From the NCBI RefSeq assembly GCF_000577615.1, contig NZ_CBXX010000024.1, positions 1 through 64,000 on the forward strand: a stretch of 64,000 nt of DNA, read 5' to 3'. Positions 8,422-16,796 of this stretch are shown in pieces. The notes beneath the pieces are model-generated. The model saw only the letters and a program-made list of their open reading frames with translations, was not told the origin of the DNA and searched no databases. The position numbers and the translations under genes are program-made. The DNA is from Herbaspirillum sp. RV1423. Lineage in GTDB: Bacteria; Pseudomonadota; Gammaproteobacteria; Burkholderiales; Burkholderiaceae_D. Positions within the stretch are counted from its first letter, which is position 1, and each line of letters starts with the position of its first letter.

Positions 8422-9675
8422 TTATTGCGTCTTGGCTGCTTTTGCCAGCGCCTGCACCGCGGCTTGCGAAGTCATGTTGGAATTCATGAACTTGGCAATC
8501 ACGTCGAAGATGGCGCCCTGGGCCGCCGAGCTGACCGCCATGCCGTGCGCCATGCTCGGCTCCAGTGTATTGGCTTTGCTGGATGCGGCAAAGTCGTCCA
8601 TCGATTTGGTCGCGCAACTGTCGAACTTGGTGCGCGGCACATCAGGGCGAACCGGGATGGAACCCTTGTTCAGGTTGAACACTTCCTGGAATTCCGGGCT
8701 CATGATCGCGGTCGCCAGGGTCAACTGGGCTTTTTGCGTATCAGAATTCTTGACCTTGAACATGGCGATCGAGTCGATGTTGAAGGTGTAGGACTTGTCG
8801 GTGCCCGGCGCTGCTACGCACAGATAGTCCTTGCCTGCCTGTTTGCCGGCGGTGGTGAATTCACCCTTGGCCCAGTCGCCCATGAACTGCATGCCTGCCT
8901 TGCCGTTGATGACCATGGCGGTTGCCAGGTTCCAGTCGCGGCCTGCGGCGTCCTTGTCGATGTAGGTCTTGATCTTGCCCAGCGTGTCGAAAGTCTTGAC
9001 CATGTTGGCGCTGGTCAGCGCGGTCTGATCCAGTTTCACCAGCGCCTTCTGGTAGAAGTCGGCACCGCCGACGCCCAGCGCGACGGTTTCAAACATCGTC
9101 GTGTCCTGCCATGGCTGGCCGCCATGCGCAACGGCGATGAAGCCGGCCTTCTTGATCTTTTCCGCAGCGTCGAAGAATTCATCCCAGTTGGTCGGGGTCT
9201 TGGCGCCGGCTTTCTTCAGTACGTCCGGGTTGATCCACAGCCAGTTGACGCGATGCACGTTGACCGGCGCGGCGACGTAGTGGCCCTGGTATTTCATGAC
9301 GCTGGACACCGACTTCGGCAGCAGCGAATCCCACTTGCCGGCGGTCGCGGCGGCGTCGATATTCGCCAGGACGCCTTCCTGGCCCCACTCCTGGATCGCC
9401 GGTCCCTTGATCTGCGCTGCCGCTGGCGGGCTGCCGGCGATGACGCGCGCCTTCAGGGCGGTAGTAGCGTTTTCACCTGCGCCGCCGGCAACCGCGAAAT
9501 CTTTCCAGGTCACGCCCTTGGCTTCCATGATTTTTTTCAGCTCGGCAACCGATTTCGCTTCGCCGCCGGAGGTCCAGTAGTGCAGCACTTCCACTTCCGC
9601 GGCATACGCTACGGTGGAAGCTGCAATCAGACTGGTGGCGATCAGACTTTTTTTAATGGCGTGCTTCAACATCAT
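8422..9675 (-). CDS. gtsA: Periplasmic sugar-binding protein (GtsA-like, glucose/mannose type)
   Basis: The 417-residue protein has a typical signal peptide (KKSLIATSLIAASTVAYA, cleavage near residue 25). The mature protein resembles Pseudomonas GtsA throughout, including VEVLHYWTSGGE at the N-terminus, APVNVHRVNWLWINPDVLKK, VAHGGQPWQDTTMFE and NGKAGMQFMGDWAKGEF. It would capture glucose or a related hexose in the periplasm and deliver it to GtsBCD. The tandem ATGs follow AGGAGATAAAA. Two HexR-type operator candidates lie in the 250-bp gap shared with divergent zwf, so import and oxidation of glucose are probably controlled together. Confidence 0.92.
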   Translation of the reverse strand: MMLKHAIKKSLIATSLIAASTVAYAAEVEVLHYWTSGGEAKSVAELKKIMEAKGVTWKDFAVAGGAGENATTALKARVIAGSPPAAAQIKGPAIQEWGQEGVLANIDAAATAGKWDSLLPKSVSSVMKYQGHYVAAPVNVHRVNWLWINPDVLKKAGAKTPTNWDEFFDAAEKIKKAGFIAVAHGGQPWQDTTMFETVALGVGGADFYQKALVKLDQTALTSANMVKTFDTLGKIKTYIDKDAAGRDWNLATAMVINGKAGMQFMGDWAKGEFTTAGKQAGKDYLCVAAPGTDKSYTFNIDSIAMFKVKNSDTQKAQLTLATAIMSPEFQEVFNLNKGSIPVRPDVPRTKFDSCATKSMDDFAASSKANTLEPSMAHGMAVSSAAQGAIFDVIAKFMNSNMTSQAAVQALAKAAKTQ

Positions 9676-9796
9676 TTTTATCTCCTGTGTTTTAAAAATT
9701 TGCCGTCGGCTTGCACCGCGGCAAGGTCGTCGTTCCCGGGGGAGAGAACTTGCTGTGGGTACGGCGGTGCTTTCAGAGCACTCTTTTCTACATCAT

Positions 9797-9811
9797 TTTA
9801 GTAAAACTACA
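9797..9811. promoter_or_regulatory. Candidate HexR-type operator, gtsA side
   Basis: TTTAGTAAAACTACA is a 15-mer with one perfect half (ACTACA) and one three-of-six half of the palindrome TGTAGT-N3-ACTACA. It lies about 120 bp upstream of gtsA, and its relatives occur before zwf, glk-hexR and the porin. Confidence 0.6.
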
Positions 9812-9867
9812 AAAACTGCCTTAATAAATTTAATTATTAGGGCGAACTCCCGTCGCTCGCTTGTAAT

Positions 9868-9882
9868 TGTAGTAATGCTACA
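9868..9882. promoter_or_regulatory. Candidate HexR-type operator, zwf side
   Basis: TGTAGTAATGCTACA is a palindrome with perfect TGTAG/CTACA arms, 44 bp before the zwf start. It resembles the 15-bp TGTAAT-N3-ATTACA pattern known for HexR in other proteobacteria. Confidence 0.65.
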
Positions 9883-9925
9883 GTAACATTGCAATATAAG
9901 TTTTGTTTAATTACATAGAAATTAC

Positions 9926-11401
9926 ATGCAATTCATTCAAGAAGAAGCGACCCCGTTCAATTTCGTCCTGTTTGGAGCAACAGGCGACCTGGCGATGCGC
10001 AAGATCATTCCTGCGCTGTTTTCCGCGCATCTTGACGGCAAACTGCACCAGGCCGGCCGCATCATCTGCGTTGCCAAACAGGACTTGAATCAGGCCGCTT
10101 ATCTTGACTGGGTTCGCACGCAGGCCGGCGCCCATGTCAGCGAAGGCATCGCCGGTCAGAATGCGAACAAATGGCAGGGGTTTCTCGATCGCATCAGTTA
10201 TGTCGCGCTCGATGCGACCCGCCCCGCCGACTACGCCTTGCTCGGTGAACAACTGAATATCCAGGCCGTCACGGTTTTTTACCTGGCTACCTCGCCCAAG
10301 CTGTTCGAGCCGATCTGCAACCATCTGGCCGCCAGCGGCATTGCGTTGGACAACGCCCGCGTGGTGCTGGAAAAGCCGCTCGGCCACGACCTGCAATCCT
10401 CGCGCGCGATCAACGACGCCGTCGCGCGCGTGTTCGCCGAAGACCAGATCTACCGCATCGACCATTACCTCGGCAAGGAGTCGGTACAGAACTTGCTGGC
10501 GTTACGATTTGCCAACAGCCTGTTCGAGCCGCTGTGGCGGCGCGACTCGATCGAGCATGTGCAGTTGACGATTGCCGAGCAGCTCGGCGTGGAGGGCCGC
10601 GGCGAGTTCTATGACGGCACCGGCGCGCTGCGCGACATGGTGCAGAACCATTTGCTGCAACTGTTGTGCATGGTGGCGATGGAACCTCCGACCTCGCTTG
10701 ATGCCAATGCCATACGGGATGAAAAAGTGCGCGTGCTGCGCGCATTGAAACCGTTCAGCCGCGAAGACCTGGAAACCCGGGGGGTGCGCGGCCAGTACGC
10801 AGCCGGTGCGGTGCGCGGCCAGCCGGTGGCCGGTTATCACCAGGAGGCCGGCATCCCGGCGCAGTCGACGACCGAGAGCTTCGTTGCACTGCATGCGGAA
10901 ATCAACAATTGGCGCTGGGCCGGCGTGCCGTTTTTCCTGCGCACCGGCAAGCGCCTGGCAGAGCGCACTGCGGAGATCGTGATCACTTTCCGTCCGATCC
11001 CGCACGCGATCCTGCCCATGCCCGGTGGCGTGGAAAGCCGCAATCGCCTGGTAATCCGCCTGCAACCGGAAGAATCGATACAACTGCATTGCTTCGCCAA
11101 GCAGCCCGGCGACAGCATGACGATACAGCCGGTGGCGCTGGACCTGGCCTTCGACCAGGCCTTCAAGCAAAAGCGAGCCGATGCTTATGAACGCCTGCTG
11201 CTGGACGTCATTCGCGGCAATCTGTCGCTGTTTGTGCGGCGCGATGAACAGGAAGCCGCGTGGCGCTGGGTTGAACCTTTACTGCATCACTGGCAGACCA
11301 CCGCGGCGCTGCCGAAATCTTACCTGGCAGGAAGTTGGGGACCCAGTGCATCGTCGGCGATGATGTCGCGCGCCGGCGCGCACTGGCCAGAAGACCGGTG
11401 A
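9926..11401 (+). CDS. zwf: Glucose-6-phosphate 1-dehydrogenase
   Basis: This 491-residue enzyme oxidises glucose 6-phosphate to 6-phosphogluconolactone with NAD(P), the entry to the Entner-Doudoroff and pentose phosphate routes. The nucleotide-binding motif GATGDLA is at 17-23 and the substrate/catalytic motif RIDHYLGKE at about 177-185. EKPLGHD lies further upstream, and length is normal for the family. The start must be at or before 9926 because GATGDLA begins at residue 17. No clear ribosome site is seen before it. It lies divergent from gtsA and 150 bp before the glucokinase-HexR fusion. No edd, eda or pgl is in the window. Confidence 0.95.
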   Translation: MQFIQEEATPFNFVLFGATGDLAMRKIIPALFSAHLDGKLHQAGRIICVAKQDLNQAAYLDWVRTQAGAHVSEGIAGQNANKWQGFLDRISYVALDATRPADYALLGEQLNIQAVTVFYLATSPKLFEPICNHLAASGIALDNARVVLEKPLGHDLQSSRAINDAVARVFAEDQIYRIDHYLGKESVQNLLALRFANSLFEPLWRRDSIEHVQLTIAEQLGVEGRGEFYDGTGALRDMVQNHLLQLLCMVAMEPPTSLDANAIRDEKVRVLRALKPFSREDLETRGVRGQYAAGAVRGQPVAGYHQEAGIPAQSTTESFVALHAEINNWRWAGVPFFLRTGKRLAERTAEIVITFRPIPHAILPMPGGVESRNRLVIRLQPEESIQLHCFAKQPGDSMTIQPVALDLAFDQAFKQKRADAYERLLLDVIRGNLSLFVRRDEQEAAWRWVEPLLHHWQTTAALPKSYLAGSWGPSASSAMMSRAGAHWPEDR

Positions 11402-11538
11402 TTGGAACGCATTTTCACGGATATTGATGAAATGAATTCTGAAAACGGATTTGCGCAAAGCGAGCTAATATACGCCCACAAAAAATAAAAGCACGCCTCC
11501 GAACCGCCTCACCGATAACGCATAACAGTTTTTTTTCG

Positions 11539-11553
11539 GAAAGTTTTACTACA
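11539..11553. promoter_or_regulatory. Candidate HexR-type operator at the glk-hexR start
   Basis: GAAAGTTTTACTACA shares the AGT-N4-ACTACA core with the other sites of the block and overlaps the first base of the glk-hexR start codon. A bound repressor here would block initiation, suggesting autoregulation. Confidence 0.5.
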
Positions 11554-13514
11554 TGTCTTCAGCATCGCTCATACATGGCAGTTACAACCCGTCGAACATC
11601 TTCATGGATGGCCCGCGTCTGTTGGCTGACATCGGCGGCACCAACGCGCGCTTCGCGCTGGAACGCGCACCGGGACAAATAGACACGATCCAGACGCTGC
11701 GCTGCGCCGATTACGCCGAGTTTTCGCAGGCGGTCAAAGCCTACCTGGAAACCAACGACCATCCCGCGATCCACCATGCGGCGATCGCCATCGCCAATCC
11801 GGTGCAGGGCGACCAGATCAAGATGACCAATCATCACTGGGAATTCTCGATCGAGGAAACGCGCCGCCTGCTTGGCCTCGACACGCTGCTGGTGGTCAAT
11901 GACTTCACCGCGCTGTCGATGGCATTGCCACACCTGGAACAATCCCATTGCGTGCAGATCGGCGGCGGTCATGCGCTCAAGGGCGGCGTGATCGGCCTGG
12001 TCGGCGCCGGCACCGGCCTCGGCGTGGGCGGCCTGATCCCGAGCGAAGGACGCTGGATCGCCCTGGGCAGCGAAGGCGGCCACGTCTCCTTCTCGCCGGC
12101 CGACGAAAAGGAAGCCGCCATCCTGCAATATTGCTGGCGCACCTATAAGCACGTCTCGGCCGAACGCCTGATTTCCGGCCCCGGCCTGGAGGCGATCTAT
12201 AAGGCCTTGTGCGAGATCAATCATGTCGGGAACCCGGAAGAACTGGCGGCGCCCCAAATCGTCGACCGCGCGCTGAACCGGCAGGATCCGCTCTGCATGG
12301 AAGTAGTCGACTGCTTCTGCGGCATGCTCGGCACGCTGGCCTCCAATGTCGCAGTCACACTCGGCACGCTGGGCGGCATCTACATCGGCGGCGGCGTGGT
12401 GCCGCACCTGGGCGACTACTTCGCGCGTTCGTCGTTTCGCGCACGCTTTGAAAGCAAGGGGCGTTTCGACGCCTACATGCAAAAGATCCCGACCTACGTC
12501 ATCACCGCGCCCTACCCGGCTTTCGTCGGCGTCGCCGCGATCCTGGCGGAACGCCTCGGCGGCGGCAACGCCGTGCCTTTCCTGGAACGCATCCGCAAGG
12601 CGCGCTCGCAGTTCTCGCCGGCCGAAGAACGCGTGGCCGGCCTGATCCTGGCGCACCCGCGCGCCGTCATGAGCGAACCGATTTCGGAAATCGCCCGCCG
12701 CGCCAACGTCAGCCAGCCGACCGTGATCCGCTTCTGCCGCACCATGGGCTGCCAGGGCCTGGCCGACTTCAAGCTCAAGCTCGCCTCGGGCGTGACCGGC
12801 ACCGTGCCGGTGGCGCACAGCCAGGTGCACGTCGGCGACTCGTCGCTGGACGTCGGCGTCAAAGTGGTCGACAACACCATCGCTGCCATGATGGAAGTAC
12901 GCGACAGCCTCAATTCGGACACGCTGAGCAAAGTCATCGAAGTACTGAGCCATGCCACGCGCGTGGAATTCTACGGCTTCGGCAGTTGCGGCCTGGTGGC
13001 CGAAGATGCGCAGCAGAAGTTCTTCCGTCTCGGCATACCGTCGACCGCCTATACCGATCCGCAATTGCAGGAAGTGTCTGCCTCGCTGCTGAAGAACACC
13101 GACGTCGCCGTGATCATCTCCAACTCGGGCCGCCTGCGCCATCTGGCGACCACGGTCGAGGTCGCGGTCAATTCCGGCGCCACCATCATCGCGCTGGCGC
13201 CGAGCAATTCGCAACTGGCCAAGCGCGCCGACTTCACGCTGGCGGTCGAGCATGATGAAGGCAGCATGATGCACATCCCGATGGTCTCGCGCATCCTGAT
13301 GCTGCTGCTGGTCGACGTGCTGGCGGTAGGGGTCTCGCTGAACCGCTCCAGTCCGTTCGCCGAATTGCAGCGCCAGGCCAAGCGCGGCATCCTGGCGCAT
13401 ATCGCCTCCACGCACGACGTCATCGGCGACAAGGTCGCCGCAGCCGACGAACGCAGCGCCGACAAGCGCGGCGACGACGGCAACAAGCCCAACCTGATCT
13501 CGCATACGAAATAA
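11553..13514 (+). CDS. Glucokinase fused to RpiR/HexR-type transcriptional regulator
   Basis: The 653-residue protein joins two functions. Residues about 20-340 are a bacterial glucokinase (ATP-binding DIGGTNAR at 26-33; VVNDFTALSMALPHL; GTGLGVGGLI; SEGGHVSF; IGGGVVPHLGDYF), converting glucose to glucose 6-phosphate. Residues about 345-425 form an RpiR N-terminal HTH (AEERVAGLIL, ISEIARRANVSQPTVIRFCR). Residues about 460-600 form a SIS phosphosugar-binding domain (VEFYGFGSCGLVAEDAQQKF; VIISNSGRLRHL). HexR-type regulators sense KDPG or phosphosugars. Glk-RpiR fusions are known in Burkholderiales, so the fusion is not an assembly artefact. It lies after zwf. A HexR-like site overlaps the start codon. 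A plus-strand terminator follows at 13584. Confidence 0.95.
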   Translation: MSSASLIHGSYNPSNIFMDGPRLLADIGGTNARFALERAPGQIDTIQTLRCADYAEFSQAVKAYLETNDHPAIHHAAIAIANPVQGDQIKMTNHHWEFSIEETRRLLGLDTLLVVNDFTALSMALPHLEQSHCVQIGGGHALKGGVIGLVGAGTGLGVGGLIPSEGRWIALGSEGGHVSFSPADEKEAAILQYCWRTYKHVSAERLISGPGLEAIYKALCEINHVGNPEELAAPQIVDRALNRQDPLCMEVVDCFCGMLGTLASNVAVTLGTLGGIYIGGGVVPHLGDYFARSSFRARFESKGRFDAYMQKIPTYVITAPYPAFVGVAAILAERLGGGNAVPFLERIRKARSQFSPAEERVAGLILAHPRAVMSEPISEIARRANVSQPTVIRFCRTMGCQGLADFKLKLASGVTGTVPVAHSQVHVGDSSLDVGVKVVDNTIAAMMEVRDSLNSDTLSKVIEVLSHATRVEFYGFGSCGLVAEDAQQKFFRLGIPSTAYTDPQLQEVSASLLKNTDVAVIISNSGRLRHLATTVEVAVNSGATIIALAPSNSQLAKRADFTLAVEHDEGSMMHIPMVSRILMLLLVDVLAVGVSLNRSSPFAELQRQAKRGILAHIASTHDVIGDKVAAADERSADKRGDDGNKPNLISHTK

Positions 13515-13583
13515 GCGCTACCGTTTTCATGGCGGAGACAAGGAAGGCCGACGGCTGACATGAGCCTTCCGCACCACAAGATG

Positions 13584-13616
13584 ACCGGCAAGGCCTGTAT
13601 GGCTTGCCGGTTTTTC
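13584..13616 (+). terminator. Rho-independent terminator after glk-hexR
   Basis: ACCGGCAAG (13584-13592) pairs with CTTGCCGGT (13603-13611), followed by a T-rich run TTTTTCTT. It lies 70 bp past the stop codon. Confidence 0.85.
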
Positions 13617-13661
13617 TTCACCCTCGGCAGCGGCCCGACGACAGCATGGCCGCGCAGACAA

Positions 13662-13690
13662 TAAAAAAGCCCGCTCAACGTCGAACGGGC
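13662..13690 (-). terminator. Rho-independent terminator for the leftward porin gene
   Basis: On the minus strand GCCCGTTCGACGTTGAGCGGGC forms a stem-loop followed by six T residues. It faces the plus-strand terminator of glk-hexR, so the two transcripts converge here. The remaining sequence up to the porin stop at 13876 holds no recognisable gene. Confidence 0.75.
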
Positions 13691-13875
13691 CAAGAGGGGG
13701 AGTTCCTCAGGATGTCACTACACCTACAACTACTCTGCGTTACGTGTGCCGCCCGACTAAAGTACAGCACGTTTGCTTGCAGATCCTCGCAGGATGACCT
13801 TGCCGCGACTATTTACGACAACGTCATGCCTGCGTGGAGGGTGCCGGAATCGCGGGACTCCGGACTTGTCTTACA

Positions 13876-14976
13876 TCAGAACGAGTGGCTGATACCGAGG
13901 TACAGCGCATTCATATTCTGACCGACGGCGCCGCCGGAATCGCCATACTCAACCGAAAAGTCCGAAGTCGAGCTGTTGCGAACGGTGCCGACGGTTGCGT
14001 ACAATAATGTGCGCTTGGACAGGTTGTAGTTGCCGCCGATAACGAACAAATTGGCACTACCCAGGCCACCATTGACGTTGACGTGATAGGCCGCACCGAT
14101 CAGCGTCAGAGCCGGGGTGATCTGGTAGTTGGCGCCCAACCAGTAATGGTTGGCGCGGTCAGGCGTACCGGCGACTGCGGCCGGAGCGCGCAGGTTTTCG
14201 TAGCCGGCGAACAGCTTGAGCTTGTCGATCGTCACCGTGCCGCCCAGCGTCAGTTCCTTGGACGATTGGAACAGCGTGGAGAATTGGCCATTGGCGTCGC
14301 GCTGCACATCATAGATTGCGCGCAGTTCATAAGTCGGCTGCACATAAGCCAGAGAAATACCGTCGCGGCTGCCTGTCGCGCCAACGCTGCCGGTAGGGCC
14401 CTTCGTGAACGAACCGGCTTGCTCGCCGAAACCGTGCATGGCCAAGGCGGTAAAGCCGCCGAAGCTAGGTGTTTCATAGCTGACCATATTGTTGGTTTGC
14501 GGCCAGTTGCGTTCCTTGACCAGGGTCGCGGTGCTCAATGCTTGCTGACCGGTTGGATCGAGCGCCCAGATCGGATCGCTTTGGATCGCCAGGTCCTTAC
14601 CCATCTTCAGCGTACCGCCGGAACCGGTCAGTCCTACCCAAGAACGACGCGTCCACAAACCAGTACCGCCATTGACGCTGCCTGTAGAAGCGTCAAAGCC
14701 GCTTTCCAGGGTAAAAATCGCCTTCAGGCCGCCGCCCAGATCTTCAGTGCCCTTGACACCGAACATGCTGGTGCCCCATTCGTTGCCGTCGACGCTCCAT
14801 TTGCCGCCACGGGTGCCATTGGCATTGGTGAAGTTGCTCTGGTAGTTGATACCGGCATCGATCCGGCCGTAGATGGTGACGCTGGTTTGAGCCTGAGCGC
14901 TTGCACATGCGCAGGCCATGACGGCCGCAATAGCGAGCGGCTTCGCAATGAATGCGACTTTTGATGCTTTTTTCAT
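13876..14976 (-). CDS. Trimeric general porin (Burkholderiales Porin_4/OmpC type), sugar-linked
   Basis: The 366-residue outer membrane protein starts at the ATG at 14976 (AGGAG eight bases upstream); an in-frame extension to 15063 has no ribosome site. The signal peptide ends AQAQ, followed by TSVTIYGRIDAGINY, the usual first strand. Internal FGVKGTEDLGGGLKAIFTLESGF and the C-terminal YLGISHSF with terminal Phe are hallmarks of 16-stranded porins recognised by BamA. Its long upstream region contains several TGTAGT-type sites shared with gtsA, zwf and glk-hexR, so it probably admits sugars under the same regulator (inference). Confidence 0.9.
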   Translation of the reverse strand: MKKASKVAFIAKPLAIAAVMACACASAQAQTSVTIYGRIDAGINYQSNFTNANGTRGGKWSVDGNEWGTSMFGVKGTEDLGGGLKAIFTLESGFDASTGSVNGGTGLWTRRSWVGLTGSGGTLKMGKDLAIQSDPIWALDPTGQQALSTATLVKERNWPQTNNMVSYETPSFGGFTALAMHGFGEQAGSFTKGPTGSVGATGSRDGISLAYVQPTYELRAIYDVQRDANGQFSTLFQSSKELTLGGTVTIDKLKLFAGYENLRAPAAVAGTPDRANHYWLGANYQITPALTLIGAAYHVNVNGGLGSANLFVIGGNYNLSKRTLLYATVGTVRNSSTSDFSVEYGDSGGAVGQNMNALYLGISHSF

Positions 14977-15420
14977 TTCATCTCCTAAATTTGCTTGTGG
15001 AACTTCCACTATTTTTCGAGCATTGCACCCGAATTCTTTTTTATTGGCATTGTTTCTGTACATCCATGTGACGGCTGTACGTCTTTTTGCCTCTCTACAT
15101 TTTATGTAGTTTTACTAAAAATTTTATTTAATTCTACACATTAAAAATTTTATTTCCATTATTTTTTTACCGTAACTACACAGATTTCATAGATTTATTG
15201 AGAATTACAACAGTTATCTCCCATAACGACAAATAATATGTGTACTAATGTTACAAGTAGCTTTGCTACTTATACTCAGTTTTAAAACTACATTTCCGGG
15301 TGAAAAGTGTTCCGACTTGAATCAAGTATTGCCCGGAAGAAAAATTACTGAATCACCGAGGAATGCGATACCCCCAGGCAATCCCGAAGGCAACCCGACC
15401 TGTTTGTGTAAAGACGATGG
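14977..15420. other. Long AT-rich promoter region upstream of porin
   Basis: This 440-bp stretch has no gene. It is AT-rich from 15100 to 15300 and holds the operator cluster annotated at 15095-15292. Confidence 0.5.
15095..15292. promoter_or_regulatory. Cluster of HexR-type operator candidates upstream of porin
   Basis: Within 200 bp there are TGTAGTTTTACTAAA (15105-15119), TTTACCGTAACTACA (15166-15180), TGTACTAATGTTACA (15241-15255) and AGTTTTAAAACTACA (15278-15292). An overlapping inverted arrangement CTACA-TTTTA-TGTAG lies at 15095-15109, and AAGTAGC-TTT-GCTACTT forms a perfect inverted repeat at 15255-15271. All but the last share the TGTA-N7-TACA-like shape of the sites near gtsA, zwf and glk-hexR. 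Confidence 0.55.
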
Positions 15421-15454
15421 AAAAACAAAGGCTTAGCAAGAACTGCCAAGCCTT
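15421..15454 (-). terminator. Terminator of the GntR-family regulator gene
   Basis: On the minus strand AAGGCTTGGCA pairs with TGCTAAGCCTT around a six-base loop and is followed by TTGTTTTT. It lies 55 bp after the stop codon. Confidence 0.75.
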
Positions 15455-15508
15455 CTGAATGGGTATAGGGACGATGCTGCGCGTCCGTCCGACGAGGCAG
15501 CGCTTTCT

Positions 15509-16234
15509 TTATCGGACCGGTGCGAACAGTTTGCCGAAATCGATTTCCACCGGCTGCGCCGGCTCGGCCAGCAAACCCAGCGCGTATTCACCCAGATGAT
15601 GCTCCATCAGGCGCGCGGCCAGCGCGGGCTGGCTTTGCTCGATGGCGTCCAGGATGGCAATGTGCTCGTCGGCCGAGCAACTGTTGCGCTTGGGTGTTTC
15701 GTACAGGCCGATCAGCAACGAAGTGCGCGCAATCAGCGTGCGCAAGTAGGATGTGACGATGTCGTTCCGATTGACTTCCGCCAGCTTGATATGGAATTCG
15801 CCGGACAGGCGGATCCAGTCGCGCCAGTTGCCGTCTTCGCGCAGCGCATGTTCCTTCTTGATCATTTCGCGCAGCTCGGCAAAGGCTTTGCTCTTGTTGC
15901 CGGGCTTGGCGGCGAGCCCCTTGACCGAACCGACTTCCAGGATCACGCGCGCCTCGAAGACTTCGCGCGCCTCATTGATATCGTGCAACGCGATGATGGC
16001 GCCGCGATTAGGCTGCAGTTCAATCACACGCTCATGCGCCAGCTTCACGAACACGCGCCGCAAGGTGCCGCGCGTGACGCCGAAAGCTTCGCACAGCGGC
16101 GCCTCCACCAGGCGCGTACCCGGCGGCAGCTTGTGATCGAGGATGGCGTCGATGATCGACATATATATACGGGCGTCGACAGCGTCGTTGGTCAAGTCCT
16201 TGTTCTTGAGCTTTTCCGCCCTCGCCTCACTCAT
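15509..16234 (-). CDS. GntR-family transcriptional regulator, FadR/FCD subfamily
   Basis: The 241-residue regulator has an N-terminal winged HTH (about residues 15-85: IYMSIIDAILDHKLPPGTRLVEAPLCEAFGV, then TRGTLRRVFVKLAHERVIELQPNRGAII) and a helical FCD ligand domain (about 95-225). The FCD metal-type residues include FEARVILE, HIKLAE, and DEHIAILDAI/HHLGEY. ATG at 16234 was chosen because GGAGG precedes it by four bases and the length then fits the family; the longer in-frame extension to 16441 is unlikely. It is divergent from a porin-ABC importer-racemase operon. Palindromes ATTGTGCACAAT in the gap and in its own leader are probable operators. The ligand is unknown, perhaps the imported substrate. 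Confidence 0.9.
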   Translation of the reverse strand: MSEARAEKLKNKDLTNDAVDARIYMSIIDAILDHKLPPGTRLVEAPLCEAFGVTRGTLRRVFVKLAHERVIELQPNRGAIIALHDINEAREVFEARVILEVGSVKGLAAKPGNKSKAFAELREMIKKEHALREDGNWRDWIRLSGEFHIKLAEVNRNDIVTSYLRTLIARTSLLIGLYETPKRNSCSADEHIAILDAIEQSQPALAARLMEHHLGEYALGLLAEPAQPVEIDFGKLFAPVR

Positions 16235-16267
16235 CCCGCCTCCGGAAAAAGGACAGGCAAGCATCGT

Positions 16268-16279
16268 ATTGTGCTCAAT
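16268..16279. promoter_or_regulatory. Near-palindromic GntR/FCD operator candidate, regulator side
   Basis: ATTGTGCTCAAT differs by one base from the ATTGTGCACAAT palindromes at 16453 and 16635. It lies 34 bp upstream of the regulator start, suggesting autoregulation. Confidence 0.55.
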
Positions 16280-16452
16280 CTCTGCATAAATCGTGAAAAC
16301 TTCCTGAAAGATATCTGACGTAAGGCCACAGTATAAGTGGTAAGCAGCCGCTCTGCACGGCAGGCGGATGAGGATGAAACACATGTACGCGGCCTTACGG
16401 AGCACTTTCCACTCCGACGGGCGCACATTCTGATTGCGCATGCCTCCCGATT

Positions 16453-16464
16453 ATTGTGCACAAT
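16453..16464. promoter_or_regulatory. GntR/FCD operator candidate ATTGTGCACAAT
   Basis: A perfect 12-bp palindrome in the divergent region. A partial copy AAGGTGCACAAC follows at 16474-16485, 21 bp away, so two dimers could bind on the same DNA face. Confidence 0.65.
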
Positions 16465-16634
16465 CCTTATTTAAAGGTGCACAACATTGCTCTACACCGG
16501 TGTCCTGCAAGCTTCGCATCCATCCAGACCGCATTCCAGCCATTCTACAAAGCCTCTGTCGGCGGGCTTTTCAAGCCTATCCACTGGCGCCCCGATCTCC
16601 CCTGGCACACTTCTCGCTTATCGACAACCTCAAG

Positions 16635-16646
16635 ATTGTGCACAAT
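16635..16646. promoter_or_regulatory. GntR/FCD operator candidate, second perfect copy
   Basis: The palindrome extends to AGATTGTGCACAATCT (16633-16648). It lies about 150 bp before the porin start, where it could overlap the operon promoter. Confidence 0.65.
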
Positions 16647-16796
16647 CTGGATTTGAATTGTAGTCACCGACGCTCGTTTCATCGCGCCGGCCTCGCAGCA
16701 AGCAAGACATGCAGTGCAGGTAATCCTCATGACAGAAGCTGGTCCGGCAGGGAACGGGTGCCGGGCCGACACGATAACCATATCAGGAAGGACAAC

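Noticed and set aside
8260-9801. A 513-codon plus-strand frame opposite gtsA
   Set aside because: It is a shadow of the binding protein gene, with no ribosome site or recognisable domain.
11559-13505. A 648-codon minus-strand frame covering the whole glk-hexR gene
   Set aside because: It mirrors the GC-rich codon pattern of the fusion gene; its product is Arg/Asp/Ala/His-rich without domain motifs, and the plus strand gives clear glucokinase and RpiR motifs.
15255-15271. AAGTAGC-TTT-GCTACTT as a terminator
   Set aside because: No T-tract follows on either strand and no transcript would end here; it lies among operator candidates.
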